Source of the DNA: Treponema sp.
GTDB taxonomy: Bacteria; Spirochaetota; Spirochaetia; Treponematales; Breznakiellaceae
NCBI GenBank assembly: GCA_031275035.1
Contig: JAISPH010000049.1
Span: forward strand, 1 to 13,837
Length of the DNA: 13,837 nt
Direction of reading: 5' to 3'
Numbering within the stretch: position 1 is the first letter of the stretch; each line of letters begins with the position of its first letter. The translations under genes were made by a program, and so were the position numbers. Below are positions 6,724-13,837 of the stretch, piece after piece. The notes beneath the pieces were generated by a model. That model saw only the letters and a list, made by a program, of their open reading frames with translations, did no database searches and was not told the origin of the DNA.

Positions 6724-7452
6724 TTACCGGGGCCTCTGCCCGGACGGGCTTGTATTTTTATGGATGTTCCTGCATGACGGCTGAATGTCTGCAATGCCGT
6801 TCTTGAGGGCATAGATCGCCACCTGGGTACGGGTGCGGAGCCCGATCTTCTGCAGGATCGAGGAAATATAATTCCGTACCGTTCCTTCCCTTAAATGAAG
6901 GATTAGGGCAATTTCCTTGGTGGAAAATCCCTGGCCGATATAGGCGGTTACAAGGAATTCCATTCTGGAGATATGGGACGGGGTTGTTTTGTTTTCTCCG
7001 TTAAGCTGGCAGGATTTCTGGCGCTGATCCTTTATCAAGGCCGATAAGATACGAAAGGCCCTGGTGGTTATATGGGGAGCCATGAAGTTATTGCCGGTGT
7101 ACACCGTTCTAATCCCCTCAATTAAATTGTACTGATCGTCCTTCAGCAGATACCCCGAAACTCCGTTAACAATGGCATTTTTTACATATTCATCGCCATC
7201 TACCGTGGTATAAATGATTACTCTGGTGGCGGGGGAATGCTGTTTTAGCAGGGGAATTACCTTGGTTCCGTCGATAAGGGGCAGATCGATGTCCACCAGG
7301 GTTATGTCCGGTTTCCGGGAACTCGTAAGGTGAATGGCGTCGTATCCGTCCCGTCCAATTCCCACGACCTTAAAATCGGCCTCCCTGGACAGCAGTAGAT
7401 TAAGGTCCAGACGGTAATGTTCGTATCCATCAATGATGACTATTCTAATCAT
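6724..7452 (-). CDS. NarL/FixJ-family response regulator
   Basis: A 242-residue two-domain transcription regulator. Residues 1-120 form the receiver, with phospho-acceptor D54 in LVDIDLP and the conserved lysine in LLKDD. Residues 170-225 form a LuxR-type helix-turn-helix (GFSTKEIALILHLREGTVRNY). The usual pair of acidic residues before the first helix is incomplete: the sequence reads IIDGYEH, with D8 but glycine at the second place, which normally helps hold magnesium. There is no Shine-Dalgarno sequence before the ATG, and the best promoter would start transcription only about six bases upstream. No kinase gene is adjacent on this strand; the kinase at 9495 is on the other strand, so pairing is unknown. 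Target genes cannot be told from the sequence. Confidence 0.9.
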   Translation of the reverse strand: MIRIVIIDGYEHYRLDLNLLLSREADFKVVGIGRDGYDAIHLTSSRKPDITLVDIDLPLIDGTKVIPLLKQHSPATRVIIYTTVDGDEYVKNAIVNGVSGYLLKDDQYNLIEGIRTVYTGNNFMAPHITTRAFRILSALIKDQRQKSCQLNGENKTTPSHISRMEFLVTAYIGQGFSTKEIALILHLREGTVRNYISSILQKIGLRTRTQVAIYALKNGIADIQPSCRNIHKNTSPSGQRPR

Positions 7453-7464
7453 AATAATGATATG

Positions 7465-7493
7465 ATTGTAAAGGAGGATTATTCTTTTGGCAA
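7465..7493 (-). promoter_or_regulatory. Promoter of the response regulator, nearly leaderless
   Basis: On the minus strand TTGCCA (7493-7488) and TACAAT (7470-7465) are spaced by exactly 17 bases, each one base from consensus. Transcription would start near 7458, about six bases before the ATG at 7452. The spacer happens to contain an AAGGAGG on the plus strand, which serves no visible plus-strand gene. Confidence 0.6.
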
Positions 7494-7634
7494 GAAATTG
7501 TTTAAAAAAATAGTAAGGAATACCACCGGCGAAGATCCGCCCCGAAGGACACAGGCGTCATTCCACGGACCCTTTGCCTGCGGATAAGCCCTGTAAGACA
7601 AAAAAGCCGGTTTTGTTTTTTAGGCGGAATTTCA

Positions 7635-7663
7635 TTGACGGAAAAGCTGACTTGTAGTATAGT
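7635..7663 (+). promoter_or_regulatory. Promoter of the tatD-led gene run
   Basis: TTGACG (7635-7640) and TATAGT (7658-7663) with an ideal 17-base spacer. Transcription would begin near 7670, leaving a leader of about 43 bases before the ATG at 7713. No other promoter of this quality was found ahead of the four genes that follow, so it may drive all five. Confidence 0.7.
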
Positions 7664-7712
7664 AGGAATATCCAGTTTGGAAAAGTCCGATCCCGTTCTT
7701 TTGGATTAAAGC

Positions 7713-8489
7713 ATGCAGTATTTTGATACTCACGCCCATATAGGGCTCATTTGTGAGGACCCTATTGAACAGCTCATTGTTATTCAGGAAGCCCGGCAGG
7801 CCTCTGTTACCAGGCTTGTATCTATATGCAACAGCCTTCACGATTTTACAACCGTATACGGGAACCTGAAATCCTCGAAAAATGTGTACCATGCAGTAGG
7901 GGTCTCTCCTTCGGAGGTCCAGAATCCGGGCAAGGACTGGATCCAGGTCATTGAGCAGAACATACATCTCCCCCAGGTGGTGGCGGTGGGCGAGATAGGC
8001 TTGGACTATTACCGGAAATTCGGGGACAAGAATTCCCAGATAGAGCTTTTTATTACCCAGCTCGATTTGGCGGCCAAATTCAATATGCCGGTCATTATCC
8101 ACAACCGCGATGCAGGACACGATGTGCTGGAAATACTCCGGGACCGGCTTCCGCCCAGGGGGGGGGTGCTCCACTGTTATTCGGAGGATGCGGAGTACGC
8201 TAAAAAGGCATTGGAGTTGAATCTCTATTTTTCCTTTGCCGGGAACCTGACCTACCGGAACGCCCGGAACCTTCACGAAACCATTGAGGTGCTTCCCCTG
8301 GACAGGATTCTTATCGAGTCCGAGAGTCCCTTTATGATTCCCGCGGATTACCGGGGCAAGCGGAACATGCCGAAGTATCTTCCTATAACCGCCCGGTTTC
8401 TGGCGGAAATGCTGGAGATGGAAGAGGAAGAGCTGGCCGCCGTTTTGTGGGAAAACGCCAACCGGTTTTTCGGGCTTCCCGGCGAATGA
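7713..8489 (+). CDS. TatD-family metal-dependent hydrolase (DNase-like)
   Basis: A 258-residue TIM-barrel protein of the TatD family, whose members are metal-dependent nucleases and related hydrolases. The metal ligands line up as DTHAH (H7, H9), E94 in VGEIGLDYY, H130 in IIHNRDA and H154 in LHCYS. The final conserved motif, normally ETDxPxL, reads ESESPF (202-207), so the expected aspartate is glutamate 204. Length is normal for the family. The ribosome site is weak (GGA seven bases upstream), but the protein begins MQYFDTHAH, which fixes the start. It is the first gene after the promoter at 7635-7663; the next gene starts 71 bases downstream. The substrate cannot be read from the sequence. 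Confidence 0.88.
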   Translation: MQYFDTHAHIGLICEDPIEQLIVIQEARQASVTRLVSICNSLHDFTTVYGNLKSSKNVYHAVGVSPSEVQNPGKDWIQVIEQNIHLPQVVAVGEIGLDYYRKFGDKNSQIELFITQLDLAAKFNMPVIIHNRDAGHDVLEILRDRLPPRGGVLHCYSEDAEYAKKALELNLYFSFAGNLTYRNARNLHETIEVLPLDRILIESESPFMIPADYRGKRNMPKYLPITARFLAEMLEMEEEELAAVLWENANRFFGLPGE

Positions 8490-8560
8490 ATCTTTTGTCC
8501 TAAGGCGGAGCCGGCCCCCGAATGGTCCGCCGGCCATGACGGGATCAGAGGCAGGTTAGA

Positions 8561-9523
8561 ATGAGGCACATTTTTATCATTAACCCCAAATCGTTTCGTA
8601 AAGTTTCGGATATGGAGGCGGTCATTGCCGGTATCCGTGATTTTTTTAAGACCCGGGAGGACTGTTTTATCTACGTGTCCCAGTTCCCCCGGGACGCCAT
8701 CGGCGTTATTCGGGAACGGGCAAAGGACATCCCCGAAGAGGAAAGGTTCCGGGTCTACGCCGTGGGCGGGGACGGCATACTTTTTGACTGCCTCAACGGC
8801 ATTGTAGGGCTGCCCAATGCGGAATTGGCTTCGGTTCCCTACGGCAGATCCAATGACTTTATCCGCGCCTTCGGAGAAGACAGGGCGGATCTGTTCAGGG
8901 ACATTGCCCTCCAGGCCGCCGCTCCGGCGGTGCCCACGGACCTGATCTACTATGGCAATAACTATGCCCTCAATGTGTGCACCATAGGCATGGAGTCGGT
9001 GGCGGTTATTAAAATGGCGGAGATTAACAAAAAACACCGGCGTATCTTGGCCTGGTTTCCGGGGCTCTATGATTTTATGTTTTTTTTGGGAGGAGTTGTC
9101 GGCCTCTTTGATCAGCAGCTTATCTTTCAGTACTACCGGATAACCATAGACGGCAGGGATTACAGCGGCAATTACGCCGCAATTAATATTTCAAACGGCC
9201 CCTGTTATGGCGGGAATAAAAGCGCCGTTCCCACCGCCGTTCCCAACGACGGTCTTTTGGATGTCTGTCTGTTCAAGAGTATGGGCACCCTCAAACTTTT
9301 CAGCGTTATATCCGGCTATTTAAAAGGCAAGGTCAAGCCCAAATACCGTACCCTGGTCCGGGCCCGGAAGATCGATATCCGTTCCGAGCTGCCCCTGCTG
9401 ATAGAAATGGACGGGGAAGTGCTTTTTGATACCAATATTACCGTGGAAGTTGCCGCCGGGGCAATTCGTTTTGCGGCGGTAAAGGATCTGCAATATGAAA
9501 AGAGGGCGGAATTCAATGGCTAG
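8561..9523 (+). CDS. Diacylglycerol-kinase-family lipid kinase (YegS/DgkB-like)
   Basis: A soluble or membrane-peripheral kinase of the DAGK catalytic family, which phosphorylates diacylglycerol or a similar lipid. The start MRHIFIINPKS matches the family opening. The nucleotide loop GGDG is at 69-72, followed by ILFDCLNGI where the usual form is TLNEVVNGL. The second loop reads PYGRSNDFIRAFG where most members have GTGNDFAR. The C-terminal beta domain has the usual IEMDGEVLF stretch. Length (320) is typical. The gene before it ends 71 bases upstream, across a gap containing GGCGGA/TCCGCC (8504-8509, 8526-8531) that could fold. It overlaps the next gene by 29 bases. The lipid substrate is unknown, and the altered loops may reflect a different one. 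Confidence 0.85.
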   Translation: MRHIFIINPKSFRKVSDMEAVIAGIRDFFKTREDCFIYVSQFPRDAIGVIRERAKDIPEEERFRVYAVGGDGILFDCLNGIVGLPNAELASVPYGRSNDFIRAFGEDRADLFRDIALQAAAPAVPTDLIYYGNNYALNVCTIGMESVAVIKMAEINKKHRRILAWFPGLYDFMFFLGGVVGLFDQQLIFQYYRITIDGRDYSGNYAAINISNGPCYGGNKSAVPTAVPNDGLLDVCLFKSMGTLKLFSVISGYLKGKVKPKYRTLVRARKIDIRSELPLLIEMDGEVLFDTNITVEVAAGAIRFAAVKDLQYEKRAEFNG

Positions 9524-11522
9524 GGAAAGGAGACAGGTTCAGAAGTCAGGCCGGTCAAAACGCGGGGCGCTGTTTTATAGCGCCGCCGCCGCCCTGGTCT
9601 CCTTTATTCTTTCCTGGAATGTCAATGCCGCCGCCGGCATTGTTGCCGCCCTTGCCGCGGGGACGGGTTGTTTCGCTTTTTTCCTCCTCCTCCTCCTCAT
9701 CCGCAAGGTAACAATCGAATTGGAAAAAAAGCGAAAGTCCGTCAAGGATCAGGATTCCTTTAGGACCCTTATGGCCACCACCCCGGACTATGTCGCCCTG
9801 GTGGACGAGCTTAACTGTGTTACCTATATCAGCAAGCCCCTGGCGAAGTTTGCCCACATTGAAGTTATCGACATGGTGATAGGCCGGCCCATTTTGGATC
9901 TCTTCCGAAGCATGGACATGAAGCTCATGTTCAGTGCGATTATCAAATCCCGGGGTTTCTGCGAGAACACCTGGAAGCTGAACCTCAGCGGCGAGGACCG
10001 GTATTTCAAGATCGCCGCCGACAAGCTTTTGGGAAGCACCGGCGGGCTCCTCGTCAATATGAGCGACATCACCCCGGTGATGGATGCCAAGAACGAGATC
10101 GAGCGGGCCGCCCAGGCATTGAAGGCGGAGCGGGACGAGATGGCCGCCATGAAGGATAACCTGAACGAAGGCATCTTTCTCATGGACCGGAACTGCGCCA
10201 TTCAGCCCCAGTACTCCAGGGCCCTGGAAGAGATCCTTGCCGGAACGGAACTGCAGGGAAAGAACTTTGCGGATCTGCTTGCCAGTTCTTTTAAGGCCAA
10301 GGATCTCCCCATTCTTAAAAATTATTTTAACATGATTCTCAATCAGTCATACGACAAGGCCATGCTGGATGACATCAATCCTCTGCAGGAACTTTCCTAT
10401 GTCAGCATCCAGACCGGGGCGGAAAAAACCCTGCGCTGTTCCTTTTCCCGGGTGGATCGGGGCGGCGGCGAAGTTTTTGTCCTGGGCAGCATCCAGGACA
10501 TCACGGTGGAAAAACAACTACAGCGGCAGATTGCGGAAGAGGAAGCCAAGCGCCAGGATGAGATGCGGTCCCTCTTTGAAATTATCCAGGTGGACCCCGT
10601 TATATTCAATGATTACCTTGAGGATACCGAATACGAGTTTGACCGGATCAATGTCATTTTGAAGGATAACGTTCTTTCGTCCCGTGAAGCCCTGGTGGAG
10701 ATCTATCAGGCGGTACACGCCATGAAATCCAATTCGGTTATTCTGGGGCTGAATACTATGGGCAATAAGTACCACCAGCTGGAAGAGATAATAAAGAAGA
10801 TACGGGACCGGGAAGAGGATGTTTCCTTTAACGATATTCTCCATGTAACGGCGGAACTGGAAAAGGTTATGCAGGAAAAGGACAAATTCCAGGAAATGCT
10901 GGATAAGATCCGGTCCTTCAGGAGCGGAAGCGGACAGAAGCAGGGAGACGATATCCTTGTGGAAACCCTCTCCCGGGCCGCTGTCCGGGCCGCCGGGGAT
11001 CTGCACAAAAAGGTACGTTTTATCCCGGAAGGAATTGATCCCGCCGCCATGACCAGGGGTCCCCGCCGCCTGATGAAGGAGGTCCTCCTGCAGCTGGTGC
11101 GGAACGGGGTCTGCCACGGCATAGAGAATCCTGAAGAGCGGCGGGCCGCCGGAAAGAACGAGACCGGTTCCATCAGCCTTTCCATAAAGGTCAAGGGGAA
11201 CGGGATCCACATGAGCCTTCGGGATGACGGCCGGGGTCTTGATTTTGACCGGATCGGGAAAAAGGCGGAAAAGCTCAAGATGATCGCCGGCGGGGAGGTT
11301 CAGGACAAGAACCTGCTCCTCAAGGTTCTCTTTGCGCCGGGATTCAGTACCGCCGAACAGGCGGACATGCACGCCGGCCGCGGCATGGGACTCAATCTGG
11401 TTAAGGAACGGATCCAGGAAAAGAAGGGGTCCATTAAGCTGCAGACCGAACCGGGGAAGGGTACGGTTTTCAACATCTATATTCCTCTGGATAGCCCTGA
11501 CGGGGAAAGCCGGGCCTCCTGA
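9495..11522 (+). CDS. Membrane histidine kinase: PAS-PAS-HPt-CheA-type ATPase
   Basis: A 675-residue sensor kinase. Two hydrophobic segments (about 26-42 and 45-69) anchor the N terminus. Two PAS-like domains follow (roughly 88-192 and 220-327) with charged helical linkers after each. Then comes an HPt-like domain with H408 in AVHAMKSNSVILGL, and a C-terminal ATPase that resembles the CheA P4 domain rather than an ordinary kinase: N537 in LVRNGVCHGIENPEERRAAG, DDGRGLD, FAPGFSTAEQ and GRGMGLNLV. There is no CheW-like domain and no receiver, so it is not a standard chemotaxis kinase. The start at 9495 has AAAGGA eight bases upstream; an in-frame ATG at 9516 is also possible and would shorten it by seven residues. 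It overlaps the lipid kinase gene, and the next gene begins two bases after its stop. The signal and the partner regulator are not known. Confidence 0.88.
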   Translation: MKRGRNSMARERRQVQKSGRSKRGALFYSAAAALVSFILSWNVNAAAGIVAALAAGTGCFAFFLLLLLIRKVTIELEKKRKSVKDQDSFRTLMATTPDYVALVDELNCVTYISKPLAKFAHIEVIDMVIGRPILDLFRSMDMKLMFSAIIKSRGFCENTWKLNLSGEDRYFKIAADKLLGSTGGLLVNMSDITPVMDAKNEIERAAQALKAERDEMAAMKDNLNEGIFLMDRNCAIQPQYSRALEEILAGTELQGKNFADLLASSFKAKDLPILKNYFNMILNQSYDKAMLDDINPLQELSYVSIQTGAEKTLRCSFSRVDRGGGEVFVLGSIQDITVEKQLQRQIAEEEAKRQDEMRSLFEIIQVDPVIFNDYLEDTEYEFDRINVILKDNVLSSREALVEIYQAVHAMKSNSVILGLNTMGNKYHQLEEIIKKIRDREEDVSFNDILHVTAELEKVMQEKDKFQEMLDKIRSFRSGSGQKQGDDILVETLSRAAVRAAGDLHKKVRFIPEGIDPAAMTRGPRRLMKEVLLQLVRNGVCHGIENPEERRAAGKNETGSISLSIKVKGNGIHMSLRDDGRGLDFDRIGKKAEKLKMIAGGEVQDKNLLLKVLFAPGFSTAEQADMHAGRGMGLNLVKERIQEKKGSIKLQTEPGKGTVFNIYIPLDSPDGESRAS

Positions 11523-11524
11523 TT

Positions 11525-12721
11525 ATGGATTTGTCCGGCAAGGATGGCGCCGGCACGGACGCCGCCGCCTCTTCCCCCGCGGGATCCGGGGGGCTGTACC
11601 GCCCCGTTACGATAGGCTCCCTCTCCGTTCCGGGCAATATCTTTCTCGGCCCCGTGGCGGGCTATTCCGGCCGGGCCTTCCGCTCGATCTGCATTGAGCA
11701 GGGCGCCTGTTTTACCTATACCGAACTGGTCTCCGCCGAAGCCCTGGCCCGGAATCCCGCCCATTATGGACTGGACGATCCGGGGCGGCCGCCGGCGGAG
11801 CTTCCTCCGCCGGCGAATATCCTGCGCCGGGCGAACAACGAAAAGCAGTATGCGGTTCAGCTCTTCGGCGCAAACCCCGAAACGCTGTACCGGGCGGTTC
11901 TTCTGCTGGCCCCCCTGCATCCCCAGGCGGTGGACCTTAACTGCGGCTGCCCCGTTCCCAAGGTGGTAAAGACCGGGGCCGGATCCGCCCTGATGAAAAA
12001 TCCGGGCCTTCTGGGCCGCATGGTGGAATCGGCGGTCCGGGCCTCCCGGGAAGCGCTGGGAGGGGTTCCCGTCACGGTAAAGCTGCGTTCCGGCTGGGAT
12101 GCGGCGTCGGTAAATTACCGGGAATGCGCCCGGATCGCCTGCGCCGCCGGCGCCGCCCTGGCGGCCCTCCATGCCCGAACCCGGTCCCAGGGCTATGGGG
12201 GCAGGGCCGACTGGTCCCATATCGCCGAGCTTGCCGCGCTTTTGCCGGTTCCCGTGGCCGGGTCCGGGGATCTCTTTTCTCCGGAGGATGCGGAACGGAT
12301 GCTCCGGGAGACCGGCTGCGCCGCGGTGATGTTCGCCCGGGGCGCCATGGGGAATCCCTTTATCTTTTCCGCTGTCCGTTCCCTCCTAACCACAGGCTCC
12401 TGGCAGCCCGCGGATCCGGTCCGGCGGCTCAGGACCGGTTTCCGCCACCTGGAGCTTCTGGCGGAAGATCTGGGGGAAACTTCCGCCTGCCTGGAAATGC
12501 GGAAGCAGTTCTGCGCCTATACCAAAGCTCTGGGCTCCGGCGGGCCGGGCCTTCCGGGAGCGGCGGCCCTGCGGAACCGCCTGGTCCATGCGGAAACCAT
12601 TGAACAGTACCGGGAGATCTTTGCCGCCGCGGGGATACTTGGCTTTGACGCGTCCCGGACCAAAGACACCTCTGAAACTGCCGCAGGTCCCACGCCTGAC
12701 AAATTCGGATTTATGGAGTAA
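11525..12721 (+). CDS. dus: tRNA-dihydrouridine synthase (DusB-like)
   Basis: A flavin enzyme that reduces specific uridines in tRNA to dihydrouridine using NADPH. The family core is clear: the opening FLGPVAGYSGRAFR, the catalytic cysteine C142 in LNCGCPVPKVVKTGAG, the KLRSGWD strand, HARTRSQGYGGRADW, and the flavin phosphate-binding GSGDLFSPEDAE and ARGAMGNPFIF. At 398 residues it is longer than typical bacterial Dus proteins. The excess lies in an N-terminal tail of about 20 residues before the barrel, a proline-rich insertion near residues 80-95, and a C-terminal tail after about residue 375. The start lies two bases after the kinase stop codon, indicating a shared transcript and probable translational coupling. 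The exact tRNA position modified cannot be told from the sequence. Confidence 0.9.
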   Translation: MDLSGKDGAGTDAAASSPAGSGGLYRPVTIGSLSVPGNIFLGPVAGYSGRAFRSICIEQGACFTYTELVSAEALARNPAHYGLDDPGRPPAELPPPANILRRANNEKQYAVQLFGANPETLYRAVLLLAPLHPQAVDLNCGCPVPKVVKTGAGSALMKNPGLLGRMVESAVRASREALGGVPVTVKLRSGWDAASVNYRECARIACAAGAALAALHARTRSQGYGGRADWSHIAELAALLPVPVAGSGDLFSPEDAERMLRETGCAAVMFARGAMGNPFIFSAVRSLLTTGSWQPADPVRRLRTGFRHLELLAEDLGETSACLEMRKQFCAYTKALGSGGPGLPGAAALRNRLVHAETIEQYREIFAAAGILGFDASRTKDTSETAAGPTPDKFGFME

Positions 12722-12730
12722 GCTTACGGC

Positions 12731-13360
12731 ATGAACCTTATCAAACGTCCCTTCCGCTACCGTTACGATAATGTGGTCCTCGTGCTTATCGGCGTCAATG
12801 TTCTGGTCTTTTTGGCCCAGCGGTTTTTTGCCTCAATGAACATCACCGCATACCTGGCGATGAATCCCATTGCCGTTATGAACGGCTGGGTTTGGCAGTT
12901 CCTGACCTATATGTTCGCCCACGGCGGCGTAAGCCATCTGCTTTTCAATATGCTGGCCCTGTTTCTCTTTGGAACCCAGGTTGAACGACGCATGGGGAGC
13001 AGGGAATTCCTGCTCTACTATCTCCTTACGGGAATCCTGGCGGGACTGTTTTCCTTTCTGGTGTATTGGTTTACCGGAGCCGTCAGGATACAGCTGGTGG
13101 GAGCTTCCGGGGCGATCTTTGCGGTCCAGTTGGCGTATGCGGCCTTTCTGCCCGATTCCATCATCTATATCTGGGGCCTTTTGCCCCTTAGGGCGCCGGT
13201 GATGGTCCTGGCCTTTACCGCGCTGGAGCTGTTTTTTTCGGTTACCGGTTTCCGCAGGGGGGTCGCCCACTTTACCCACCTGGCGGGCTTTGCCTTTGGC
13301 TGGCTCTATTTCCTTGTCCGTTTCAGCATCAACCCCTGGAAAGCCATGCGGGGCCGCTAG
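12731..13360 (+). CDS. Rhomboid-family intramembrane serine protease
   Basis: A 209-residue polytopic membrane protein with about six transmembrane segments, the compact bacterial rhomboid core. The catalytic serine is S126 in VGASGAIF (GxSG). The partner histidine is H183 in VAHFTHLAG, and N73 in SHLLFNMLAL corresponds to the oxyanion-site residue. It would cut membrane proteins within or near the bilayer. No cytoplasmic extra domain is present. It starts nine bases after the dus stop, with GGAG about 12 bases upstream, and is the last gene of the run: the terminator overlaps its stop codon. The substrate is unknown; the membrane kinase two genes upstream is a conceivable but unsupported target. 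Confidence 0.92.
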   Translation: MNLIKRPFRYRYDNVVLVLIGVNVLVFLAQRFFASMNITAYLAMNPIAVMNGWVWQFLTYMFAHGGVSHLLFNMLALFLFGTQVERRMGSREFLLYYLLTGILAGLFSFLVYWFTGAVRIQLVGASGAIFAVQLAYAAFLPDSIIYIWGLLPLRAPVMVLAFTALELFFSVTGFRRGVAHFTHLAGFAFGWLYFLVRFSINPWKAMRGR

Positions 13361-13375
13361 GCCCCCCGCTTTTTT
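13348..13375 (+). terminator. Intrinsic terminator after the rhomboid gene
   Basis: GCGGGGCC (13348-13355) pairs with GGCCCCCCGC (13360-13369), with two extra C residues bulged and a GCTA loop, followed by six T residues (13370-13375). The stop codon of the rhomboid gene lies in the loop. It would end the transcript of the five-gene run. Confidence 0.8.
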
Positions 13376-13523
13376 AATGGGGCGCAACTAAAACATACCT
13401 CGCCGGACCAAAGGATCGCAGCCTCAAAAGACTTTTTAACAGCGAACGGCAAGGACGCCGGCATCACAAACCACACGAACAGAAGAAGAAAGAGGAGTAG
13501 AGGGTCTGGGACAGGTCCGGGGC
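13376..13523. other. Intergenic stretch without recognised features
   Basis: No gene, promoter or stable hairpin was found between the terminator and the next repeat element. A minus-strand frame crosses it into the repeats (13357-13605), but it has no ribosome site, includes repeat sequence and resembles no family. Confidence 0.5.
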
Positions 13524-13622
13524 GATATATACGCAATGCGCCTATATGCCAGGATGGGCCGGTTAGACGAATTGCGTATATAGACGGGGTAGGCGGATGT
13601 AACACGTATTCGCTTTACTTCC
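13524..13622. repeat. Second copy of the repeat element: one A-M-B group, 99 bp
   Basis: An A unit (13524-13549), an M unit (13561-13585) and a B unit (13596-13622) follow one another in the same order and spacing as 304-402 in the left array. Both groups are exactly 99 bp. The A-to-M step is 37 bp and the linker is 11 bases. The M unit here is diverged (GGTTAGACGAATTG at its start) and one base short. A further half unit, GTATATATGCCG, is at 13701-13712. Confidence 0.88.
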
Positions 13623-13650
13623 TGGACAAGGGGGCTGATTCCCTGTCATT

Positions 13651-13700
13651 CCGGGCCTGGCCCCTGCCATCCGGGCCTTAGCCCCTGCCGTCCGGGCCTT
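13651..13700. repeat. Short GC-rich tandem repeat, about 20-21 bp unit
   Basis: Two full units (13651-13670 and 13671-13691) share CCGGGCCT, two or three variable bases, then GCCCCTGCC or nearly so. A third partial unit (13692-13700) repeats CCGGGCCTT. A degraded copy may lie just before at 13633-13650. It follows the repeat element directly. No function is apparent. Confidence 0.7.
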
Positions 13701-13741
13701 GTATATATGCCGCCGCGCCCCGGCTGGTACGGCCGGTAATT

Positions 13742-13837
13742 TCATTTTTCGCCGCTTAGGGTTTTACCGTCTATCTTTCCGCCTAGAAAATCGTCGATTT
13801 TCCCGCGGGTTTTCGCGTTAATGGGCAGGCCGTTCAG
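13742..13837 (-). CDS. Possible 3' end of an unidentified CDS, cut by the right edge
   Basis: On the minus strand an open frame enters from the right edge and ends at TGA (13744-13742), showing 31 codons. The peptide has ordinary composition, with glycine and lysine-rich stretches such as GKIDDFLGGKIDGKTLSGEK. No family is recognised. The frame is short and could be chance, but composition changes here from repeat-like to gene-like and no plus-strand frame competes. Confidence 0.4.
   Translation of the reverse strand: MNGLPINAKTRGKIDDFLGGKIDGKTLSGEK

Noticed and set aside
6738..6760. Terminator between mtlD and the response regulator
   Set aside because: GCCC-GGAC-GGGC followed by TTGTATTTTTA has only a four-pair stem and lies inside the end of the regulator gene. 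It is too weak to call.
7471..7515. Ribosome site AAGGAGG with a TTG-started short peptide on the plus strand
   Set aside because: The frame has eight codons before a stop, no plus-strand promoter precedes it, and the bases are explained as the spacer of the minus-strand promoter.
7575..7622. Terminator-like ACAAAA/TTTTGT hairpin followed by T residues
   Set aside because: The stem is six pairs, almost all A-T, and there is no upstream plus-strand gene whose transcript would need ending here.
13357..13605. 82-residue minus-strand frame with a hydrophobic stretch
   Set aside because: It starts inside the repeat element, lacks a ribosome site, and its end overlaps the rhomboid stop and terminator. 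The hydrophobic run comes from a CTTCTTCT-type purine/pyrimidine tract.

Overview
The window reads as a chromosomal segment of a GC-rich bacterium, most likely a spirochaete of the Treponema group. The main reason is the phosphonate operon: PEP mutase, phosphonopyruvate decarboxylase and a fused cytidylyltransferase/AEP transaminase, an arrangement known from Treponema denticola. A membrane-bound CheA-like kinase fits this assignment but does not prove it. The taxonomy is inference; no rRNA or other marker gene is present.

Layout, left to right. (1) Positions 1-104 hold the first codons, ribosome site and promoter of a gene running off the left edge on the minus strand. (2) Positions 105-796 are intergenic. 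They carry two small hairpins, a striking array of AT-rich ~26-bp units spaced by 11-bp GC-rich linkers (period about 37 bp, 200-626), and a promoter and leader for the next operon. (3) Positions 797-5202 are a three-gene operon, pepM-ppd-pntC, that should turn phosphoenolpyruvate into CMP-2-aminoethylphosphonate, the activated form used to decorate lipids or glycans. It ends at a strong intrinsic terminator (5206-5251). No gene transferring the headgroup is in the window. (4) Positions 5448-6716 encode mannitol-1-phosphate 5-dehydrogenase with a small in-frame 15-bp repeat expansion. It converges on a minus-strand NarL/FixJ-type response regulator (6724-7452) whose predicted transcript is almost leaderless. 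(5) From a good sigma70-type promoter at 7635-7663, five plus-strand genes follow: a TatD-family hydrolase, a diacylglycerol-kinase-family lipid kinase, a membrane PAS-PAS-HPt-CheA-type histidine kinase, a tRNA-dihydrouridine synthase and a rhomboid protease. The last four are overlapping or nearly abutting and end at a terminator (13348-13375). (6) The right flank holds a second copy of the repeat element (13524-13622), a short tandem repeat, and probably the 3' end of a minus-strand gene leaving the window.

The most unusual thing is the repeat family. The units are not random copies. They fall into ordered groups: an opening type (A), one or more middle types (M) that form near-perfect hairpins, and a closing type (B). 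Two complete A-M-B groups 13 kb apart are each exactly 99 bp. A 7-base segment of A is complementary to a 7-base segment of B, and one position changes in step between groups. That suggests a structured nucleic-acid element rather than coding sequence, though the support is only a handful of copies within one window.
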